DNA of 64,000 nt, taken from contig NZ_FMZM01000005.1 in the NCBI RefSeq assembly GCF_900101465.1, forward strand, positions 287,384 through 351,383, read 5' to 3'. Each line of letters starts with the position of its first letter. The stretch's first letter is position 1. The notes beneath the pieces are model-generated. The model searched no databases. It was not told where the DNA came from and was given only the letters and a program-made list of their open reading frames with translations. Made by a program: the position numbers and the translations under genes. Source of the stretch: Nocardioides lianchengensis (lineage in GTDB: Bacteria > Actinomycetota > Actinomycetes > Propionibacteriales > Nocardioidaceae). This document shows positions 59,314 to 64,000 of this stretch, piece after piece.

Positions 59314-60162
59314 ATGTCCCTGCTCCGCATCGCGGTCCCCAACAAGGGGTCGCTGTCCCAGTCCGCCTCCGAGATGCTGCGTGAGTCCGGCTACCGCCAG
59401 CGCGAGGACGCCAAGCAGCTCACGCTGACCGACGCCGAGAACGGCGTCGAGTTCTTCTACCTCCGCCCGCGCGACATCGCCCTGTACGTCGGCGAGGGCA
59501 CGCTCGACATCGGCGTCACCGGCCGCGACCTGCTGCTCGACTCCGGCGCCAAGGCCGAGGAGGCGCTGAGCCTCGGCTTCGGCCGCAGCCGGTTCCGCTT
59601 CGCCGGGCCGAAGGGCGCGTTCACCGACCTGGCCCAGCTGTCCGGCGCGCGGATCGCCACGTCGTACGTCGGGGTGGTGCGCGCGTTCCTGGAGGAGCGC
59701 GGCATCGAGGCCAGCGTGGTCCGTCTCGACGGTGCGGTCGAGACCAGCATCCAGCTGGGGGTGGCCGACGCGATCGCCGACGTCGTCGAGACCGGCAGCA
59801 CCCTGCGCCAGGCCGGGCTGGAGGTCTTCGGCGAGACGATCCTGGAGTCCGAGGCCGTCCTGGTGACGCGCAGCGGCTCGGTGCCGCCGGGCTTCGACGT
59901 GTTCAAGCGTCGGCTCGAGGGCGTCCTGGTCGCCCGCGGTTACGTGATGATGGACTACGACATCGAGGAGTCGCGGGTCGCCGAGGCGGTCCGGCTCACC
60001 CCCGGCATCGAGGGCCCGACGGTCTCCCCGCTGCGCCGCGAGGGCTGGGTCGCGGTGCGGGCGATGGTCCCGCGCGACGGCTCCCAGCGGCTGATGGACG
60101 AGCTCTACCAGATCGGCGCCCGCGGCATCCTGACGACGAAGATCGATGCCTGCCGGCTCTGA
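59314..60162 (+). CDS. hisG: ATP phosphoribosyltransferase, long form
   Basis: 282 residues. First step of histidine synthesis, joining PRPP and ATP. Periplasmic-binding-like catalytic part (LRIAVPNKGSLSQSASEML, GVTGRDLLLDSG, DVVETGSTLRQAGLEVF with the PRPP loop) and a C-terminal ACT-like regulatory domain (~residues 205-282) that binds histidine for feedback. Long form, so no HisZ is needed. ATG start; ends inside the next gene start. Confidence 0.97.
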   Translation: MSLLRIAVPNKGSLSQSASEMLRESGYRQREDAKQLTLTDAENGVEFFYLRPRDIALYVGEGTLDIGVTGRDLLLDSGAKAEEALSLGFGRSRFRFAGPKGAFTDLAQLSGARIATSYVGVVRAFLEERGIEASVVRLDGAVETSIQLGVADAIADVVETGSTLRQAGLEVFGETILESEAVLVTRSGSVPPGFDVFKRRLEGVLVARGYVMMDYDIEESRVAEAVRLTPGIEGPTVSPLRREGWVAVRAMVPRDGSQRLMDELYQIGARGILTTKIDACRL

Positions 60163-60622
60163 GCCGGCGGCGGCGCCCGACCACGCCGTGAGCCTTCCCC
60201 ATACCTGGCGCCCCCTCGGTCCTCGGATCGCCGGCGCGGCGGGCGGCACGCTGCTGCTGGCGCTCTTCCTCGCCGCCTGGTTCGCCTTCGACGACGAGAC
60301 CCGGGCCCGCTTCACCGCGATCCAGATCGGCACTCTCACCGTCCTCTGGCTGCTCGGCGCGACCGCGATGAACGCGCTGGTGCGCTCCCGCGTGGTCGCC
60401 GAGCGGGACCGGCTGGTCGTCGTCAACGGCTACCGCCGCCACGAGCTCGACTGGGCGCAGGTCATCGCCGTCCGGCTGCCTCCCGGCGCGCCCTGGGTCA
60501 CCCTCGACCTCGCCGACGGCGAGACGCTCTCGGCCATGGGCATCCAGGGCTCCGACGGCCAGCGCGCCACCCGCGCCGTCCGCCAGCTCCGCGCCCTCGT
60601 CGACCAGCCGCCGAACCGGTGA
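60146..60622 (+). CDS. Two-span membrane protein with PH-like domain (DUF-type)
   Basis: 158 residues. Two hydrophobic segments (~residues 27-48 and ~58-76), then a small beta-rich part (RLVVVNGYRRHELDWAQVIAVRLPPGAPWVTLDLADGETLSAMGIQ) typical of bacterial PH-like membrane proteins often found after hisG in actinobacteria. ATG start overlaps hisG by 17 bp, so they are co-transcribed. Function unknown. Confidence 0.85.
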   Translation: MPAGSEPAAAPDHAVSLPHTWRPLGPRIAGAAGGTLLLALFLAAWFAFDDETRARFTAIQIGTLTVLWLLGATAMNALVRSRVVAERDRLVVVNGYRRHELDWAQVIAVRLPPGAPWVTLDLADGETLSAMGIQGSDGQRATRAVRQLRALVDQPPNR

Positions 60623-60638
60623 TCGAGCAGCCCCCTCC

Positions 60639-60685
60639 GGTGATCGAGCAGCGAAGGTCGACGTCCTGAGCGCCCGTCGAGATCC
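60639..60685 (+). repeat. Diverged hairpin repeat copy downstream of hisG
   Basis: GGTGATCGAGCAGCGAAGG ... CCCGTCGAGATCC. The ends fit the family, the core is degenerate. A further fragment of the start (GGTGATCGAGCAG) lies at 60617-60630 over the end of the upstream gene. Confidence 0.55.
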
Positions 60686-60729
60686 CCGCAGCCAGCCGGT
60701 GACGGCGGCCACCGCCGGTGGTCCCCGTC

Positions 60730-60774
60730 GGTGGTTGAGCAGCGAGGGGCGCTAGCGACGAGCGTGTCGAAACC
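60730..60774 (+). repeat. Hairpin repeat copy in the 60.6-61.0 kb cluster
   Basis: GGTGGTTGAGCAGCGAGGGG, CGCTAGCG core, ACGAGCGTGTCGAAACC. Closely matches the reverse half of the composite copy at 39773-39838. Confidence 0.8.
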
Positions 60775-60821
60775 CCCGCAGCCGGCAGGTGACGGTGGCC
60801 ACCGCCGGCGGACCCCTCACC

Positions 60822-60989
60822 GGGTCTCGACATGCGGGTCGCGACGTCGTGCCTCGGTCGCGCCGCTCGCTCGACCACCAACGACGGGTTCGCTGGCGCG
60901 TCCCCAGGTCTCGACACGCGGGTCGCGACTTCGTTCCTCAGTCGCGCCGCTCGCTCGACCACCAACGACGGGTTCGCTGGCGCGTCCCC
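60822..60989 (-). repeat. Tandem 84-bp duplication, each unit holding a reverse hairpin repeat
   Basis: Two head-to-tail 84-bp units (60822-60905, 60906-60989) differ at 5 positions. Each contains, on the minus strand, GGTGGTCGAGCGAGCGG ... TGTCGAGACC with core GCGACT-GAGGAACGA-AGTCGC (second unit) or GCGAC-N11-GTCGC (first unit), plus a 26-bp flank that is identical in both. With the copies upstream, this explains the 368-bp gene-free stretch from 60623. It ends 1 bp before the epimerase stop. Confidence 0.85.
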
Positions 60990-60990
60990 G

Positions 60991-61917
60991 TCAGTCGACG
61001 GCCCGGATCCCCCAGGTCGCCGAGACCTCGTCGTCCGGGCTCCCCGCGGCGCCCAGCACCAGCAGGTCGTCCCCGGACCGGAACGCGTCCGGCGGCGCCG
61101 TCATCGGCTCGACGGCGATCGACCGGCGAGCCGTGCCCGCGACGTCGTCGGCGGTGTAGAGCAGCAGCCACGGGTGGTGCTCGTCGACCCAGAGCGCGAC
61201 GCCGAGGCCAGAGCCCGGGTCCCGGAGCACCGTGGTCGCCATGCCGCGCGAGTCCCGGGCCAGGTCGGTGAAGGAGTCGTTGAGGGCCACCGCACGCAGC
61301 GGCCGCGTCACGCGGAAGTCGTACGGCGTCCCGTCCACCGCCTCGCGCCCCGTGGGGAGCAGCCGCTCGGGGTCGGTCAGCAGCCGCGTCGCGGCGGGCA
61401 TGGTGAGCTCCAGCGTGTCGACCGGGCCGGCCCCGACCGTGAGATACGGGTGCGCCCCACTCGCGTACGGGGCTGCCGCGTCGGAGGTGTTGGTCGCCGT
61501 CTGGGTGACGGTCAGCCCGTCCGCCGACAGGTCGTAGACGACGCTGAGGTCGACCGTCCACGGGTAGCCGGTCTGCGCCATCAGCCGGTAGGTGAGCGCC
61601 ACCGAGTGCGCGGTGTGCTCCTGCACGGTCCAGGCCACCCAGCGGGCCAGGCCGTGCGAGGCGTTGTGCCGCTTCGGCTCGGTCAGCGCGAGCTGGTGGT
61701 CGGCGCCGCCGAAGGAGTACTGCCCGTCGCGGACCCGGTTCGGCCAGGGCACCAGCAGTTGGCCGCGGCCGCCCGAGGACTGCTCCTGCTCGCCGAACCC
61801 GTCGACGAGCGCGCGGCCGCCGTACGTCAGCAGCCGCAGCGCGGCGCCGCTCTCGGTGACGACGGCGCGGTAGCCGCCCGCCGCGATCTCGAACTGGTCA
61901 CCGCTGGGAGGGAGCAC
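60991..61917 (-). CDS. Aldose 1-epimerase family protein
   Basis: 308 residues, galactose mutarotase-like beta-sandwich. Conserved pieces: LLVPWPNRVRDGQYSFGG, KRHNASHGLARWVAW (catalytic His), YASGAHPYLTVG (second His) and SIAVEPMTAPPDAF (catalytic Glu). Interconverts sugar anomers; the exact sugar is unknown. GTG start with a leaderless -10. Downstream of the kinase gene on the same strand, whose stop overlaps its promoter. Confidence 0.9.
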   Translation of the reverse strand: MLPPSGDQFEIAAGGYRAVVTESGAALRLLTYGGRALVDGFGEQEQSSGGRGQLLVPWPNRVRDGQYSFGGADHQLALTEPKRHNASHGLARWVAWTVQEHTAHSVALTYRLMAQTGYPWTVDLSVVYDLSADGLTVTQTATNTSDAAAPYASGAHPYLTVGAGPVDTLELTMPAATRLLTDPERLLPTGREAVDGTPYDFRVTRPLRAVALNDSFTDLARDSRGMATTVLRDPGSGLGVALWVDEHHPWLLLYTADDVAGTARRSIAVEPMTAPPDAFRSGDDLLVLGAAGSPDDEVSATWGIRAVD

Positions 61918-61923
61918 GCGTAG

Positions 61924-61929
61924 ACCCTA
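61924..61929 (-). promoter_or_regulatory. -10 element for the epimerase gene, leaderless arrangement
   Basis: TAGGGT on the minus strand, 6 bases before the GTG at 61917; it overlaps the stop codon of the upstream kinase gene. Confidence 0.55.
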
Positions 61930-62481
61930 GGCGCTCGGGAGGTTCCCGACGTGGAGGTCCGCCGTGGTGGACGTGCCCTCCTCGGCGAAGTGCCGCGCCT
62001 CGTCGGCCACCCAGGCCGGGAGGTACGGCGCGACGGCGGGCCCGTCCCGCTCGACCACCCGCCGCAGCCGCTCCTCGTCCGGAGCGCCGACCCACACCAG
62101 CAGCGTCCGGTACGGCGCCAGCAGCCGCGCGCCCGAGCCGACGCCCTCCAGGACCAGCAGCGGGGTCCGGGGGACCGCCACCTCCTCGGCGTACCGCCCG
62201 GCGAACCAGTCGTAGCGGAGGTACGACGAGTCCTCGCCCCGGGCCAGCGGCTCCAGCAGCGCCGCCAGCCGCGGCGCCAGCGTCGGCAGTCCCGCCCAGC
62301 CGTCGAGCAGCTCGTCGGTGTGCACGACCACGGCGCGCGGGTCGAGCGCGGCCAGGCCCGCAGCGAGGGTGGTCTTGCCGGACCCGGCCGGGCCGTCGAT
62401 GCAGACCAGCCGTCCGTCGCCGAGCGTGGCCGGCCGGTCGAGGGCCAGCCGCAGGACGTCAGAAGGCGAGACCGTGGCCAC
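61927..62481 (-). CDS. P-loop nucleoside/uridine-kinase-like protein
   Basis: 184 residues. Walker A CIDGPAGSGKTTLAAGLAAL (residues ~27-46), VVVHTDELLDGW with the acidic residue after strand 2, and a lid-like region RLRRVVERDGPAVAPYLPAW. Small-molecule kinases of the uridine kinase group look like this; the substrate cannot be told. The ATG lies inside the PLP-enzyme gene end (23-bp overlap), so it is translated from the same transcript. Confidence 0.8.
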   Translation of the reverse strand: MATVSPSDVLRLALDRPATLGDGRLVCIDGPAGSGKTTLAAGLAALDPRAVVVHTDELLDGWAGLPTLAPRLAALLEPLARGEDSSYLRYDWFAGRYAEEVAVPRTPLLVLEGVGSGARLLAPYRTLLVWVGAPDEERLRRVVERDGPAVAPYLPAWVADEARHFAEEGTSTTADLHVGNLPSA

Positions 62482-63679
62482 GGTAGGTGGTGGCCGTGCC
62501 GACCAGCGCGTCGCCGGCGAGCAGGTGCGCGGCGTTGGTGTGCTCCATCAGCTCGCCGGCCTTGGCGTGGCGGAACCACACCAGGTCGCCGATCTGCAGC
62601 AGCGCGGCGGTGTGCCCGACGAGCGGGGTCTGCACCTCGCCCGCGCCCTCCAGGGTGGTCACCTGCAGCCCGGCGGGTGCCCAGGGGGTCGGCAGCCGGT
62701 CGGGGCCGGCGGGGCCGGAGGCGACCAGGCCGCCGCCGTGCACGGTCGCGACGTCGGGCGAGGGGCGCCGGGTGACCGGCAGCCCGTAGAACGCCGCCGG
62801 TCGCGGCGCGAAGGAGCGGTAGTGGTCGAAGAGCGTGGGGACGAGGAGGCCGGAGCCCGCGGCGATCTCCGTCACCACGGGGTCCCCGCCGGAGGACTCC
62901 ACCGACCCCGAGCCGCCGGCGTTCCAGAACTCCAGCTCGGTGATCTCGGCGAGCACGTCGGCGACCTCGCGCCGCCGGCGGGCGAGCTGGGCGACCGACG
63001 CGGTCTTCAGGCCGCGCACGATCATCGACCGCGCCCGCGCGGTCGGGACGACGTCCTGCAGTCCGGCCACCTGGCCCTCGTAGGTCATCACGCCGACCAG
63101 CCGGAAGCCCGGCCGGGAGGTGATGGTGCGGGCCAGCTCCAGCACCCCGGAGGCGTCGTACAGGGGGGAGCGCTTGGGGCCGACGTGCTGGCTGCCGATC
63201 CGCAGCCCGGCGTCGACGTCGATGGCGATCCGCACCGGGACGGCGGTCGAGGACCGCACGGAGTCGACCACGTCGAGCTGGGCGACGTCGTCGACCATCA
63301 GCGTGACGTGGGCGGCGGCCCGGGGGGAGGCGACCAGCGTGGCCAGCGCTCCGCGGTCGACGGTCGGGTAGGCGACGACCAGGTCGTCGCTGACCCCCTG
63401 CTCCTCGAGCCACAGCGCCTCGCGGAGGGTGAAGGCCAGGACGCCCTCGAACCCGTCGCGGGCCAGGACCCGGCGCAGCAGGTCGGGCACGCGGACCGAC
63501 TTGGAGGCGACCCGCACCGGCTTGCCGGCGGCGCGGCGTACGAGGTCCTTGGCGTTGGCGTCGAACGCGTCGAGGTCGACCACGACCAGGGGCGAGGAGA
63601 AGGGGGTCTCCTGGGCGGCGACGGCGGTGTTCAGCCGGGCCCAGAGCCGGTTGCGCTCGATGGTGGTGCTCCCGGCCAT
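62459..63679 (-). CDS. PLP-dependent amino acid deaminase/aldolase (alanine racemase-like fold type III)
   Basis: 406 residues. The N-terminal barrel has the PLP lysine in VRVASKSVRVPDLLRRVL (~residue 53), as in D-threonine aldolase and D-serine dehydratase relatives; VGVMTYEGQVAGLQD and NAGGSGSVESSGGDP are phosphate-binding segments. The C-terminal beta domain has VHGGGLVASGPAG and GHTAALLQIGDLVWFRHAKAGELMEH with metal-ligand-like His. Likely acts on a D-amino acid or a hydroxy amino acid. ATG at 63679 overlaps the upstream stop (ATGA). Confidence 0.85.
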   Translation of the reverse strand: MAGSTTIERNRLWARLNTAVAAQETPFSSPLVVVDLDAFDANAKDLVRRAAGKPVRVASKSVRVPDLLRRVLARDGFEGVLAFTLREALWLEEQGVSDDLVVAYPTVDRGALATLVASPRAAAHVTLMVDDVAQLDVVDSVRSSTAVPVRIAIDVDAGLRIGSQHVGPKRSPLYDASGVLELARTITSRPGFRLVGVMTYEGQVAGLQDVVPTARARSMIVRGLKTASVAQLARRRREVADVLAEITELEFWNAGGSGSVESSGGDPVVTEIAAGSGLLVPTLFDHYRSFAPRPAAFYGLPVTRRPSPDVATVHGGGLVASGPAGPDRLPTPWAPAGLQVTTLEGAGEVQTPLVGHTAALLQIGDLVWFRHAKAGELMEHTNAAHLLAGDALVGTATTYRGHGLAF

Positions 63680-64000
63680 CAGGAGATGCCCCGCTTGCGC
63701 AGCAGCGCCTCGATGTCGGCCATGTCGTCGTCCCGGACCGCAGGTGCGCCGCGCTGCTCGGCGTTCGCGGGCCGCTCCAGGCGGCCGGGCTCCTCGGCCG
63801 GGGGCGCGACCCGGGGCCGGCGCGCGTCGATGGCCCGGGCCACGACGAAGGCGACGACGGCGACGCCCGCGACCACGATGCCGGACCACACCCGGGGGTT
63901 GAGGGCCAGGCCGCCGGCCCAGTCGCCGACCGCGTCGACGATCCGGGTGAACATCCGCAGCGTGTCGGTGAGGTACGCCGCCAGCGGCAGCAGGGTCAGC
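63679..64000 (-). CDS. Single-pass membrane protein, cut by the window edge
   Basis: The frame on the minus strand is open from the edge. All 15 codons upstream of the ATG at 63954 end in G or C and read LTLLPLAAYLTDTLR, and no ribosome binding site precedes that ATG, so the real start is probably outside the window. The visible protein has an amphipathic start, one membrane span (WSGIVVAGVAVVAFVVARAI) and a charged cytoplasmic tail ending ADIEALLRKRGIS. Family unknown. Overlaps the PLP-enzyme start by 1 bp (ATGA). Confidence 0.65.
   Translation of the reverse strand, partial: LTLLPLAAYLTDTLRMFTRIVDAVGDWAGGLALNPRVWSGIVVAGVAVVAFVVARAIDARRPRVAPPAEEPGRLERPANAEQRGAPAVRDDDMADIEALLRKRGIS

Noticed and set aside
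60822..60989. CRISPR array
   Set aside because: Only two 84-bp units without unique spacers, explained as a tandem duplication of a hairpin repeat; no cas genes.

Overview
This 64 kb window is chromosomal DNA from a very high-GC actinobacterium. The third codon position is almost always G or C, and GTG starts and 4-bp start/stop overlaps (ATGA, GTGA) are common. Actinobacterial markers are an integration host factor of the mycobacterial type (mIHF), a helicase-dead PriA, PyrR leaders of the mycobacterial type, furA-katG, RibM in the riboflavin operon and a cholesterol side-chain gene set. The dispersed hairpin repeats and gene content suggest Nocardioides or a close relative in the Nocardioidaceae; that placement is inference. 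I see no rRNA, tRNA, CRISPR array, transposase or prophage gene.

Layout. 1-4.0 kb: the end of a steroid side-chain operon (fused acyl-CoA dehydrogenases, a hydratase whose two ChsH2-type domains are separate genes, ChsH1-like hydratase, Ltp2-like aldolase). 4.0-9.6 kb: glycosyltransferase, luciferase-like oxidoreductase, dienelactone hydrolase, a PhrB-type photolyase relative, a 2H phosphoesterase and a small membrane protein. 9.6-25.5 kb: pyrimidine synthesis in two transcription units, pyrR-pyrB-pyrC (plus hrpB) and carA-carB-pyrD-pyrK-pyrD1-like-pyrF, each preceded by the same PyrR-binding leader, with cstA and its small partner gene between them. 25.5-31 kb: M48 protease, lipoprotein, then mihF-gmk-rpoZ-coaBC-metK. 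31-36.4 kb: priA, def, fmt, a YjbR-family gene and rsmB. 36.4-42.7 kb: a sigma/membrane-protein pair, an ATPase, a stand-alone LigD polymerase domain, furA-katG. 42.7-49.9 kb: lipid kinase, phosphotransferase, rpe, the Hen1-Pnkp RNA repair pair and a TetR regulator. 50-54.6 kb: FMN riboswitch and ribD-ribE-ribM-ribBA-ribH. 54.7-59 kb (minus strand): histidine kinase, pyruvoyl arginine decarboxylase, acetyltransferase, response regulator. 59-64 kb: hisE-hisG, a membrane protein, a repeat cluster, aldose epimerase, kinase, PLP enzyme and a membrane protein cut by the window edge.

The most unusual feature is a family of short hairpin repeats (about 36-50 bp, at least 12 copies). The ends are conserved (GGTGGTYGAG ... 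TCGARACC) and the inner stems differ in sequence but keep their pairing. Many lie inside operons or genes and are translated in frame: CarA and RibD, which are unrelated, end in nearly the same peptide because each gene ends in a copy. In both cases the sequence just after the copy also carries the ribosome binding site of the next gene. Other points of interest are the four-gene kinase / arginine decarboxylase / acetyltransferase / receiver cluster, a class 1B dihydroorotate dehydrogenase pair whose catalytic subunit has lost its active-site motif beside an intact class 2 enzyme, a photolyase relative without the iron-sulfur cysteines, and frequent leaderless promoters.
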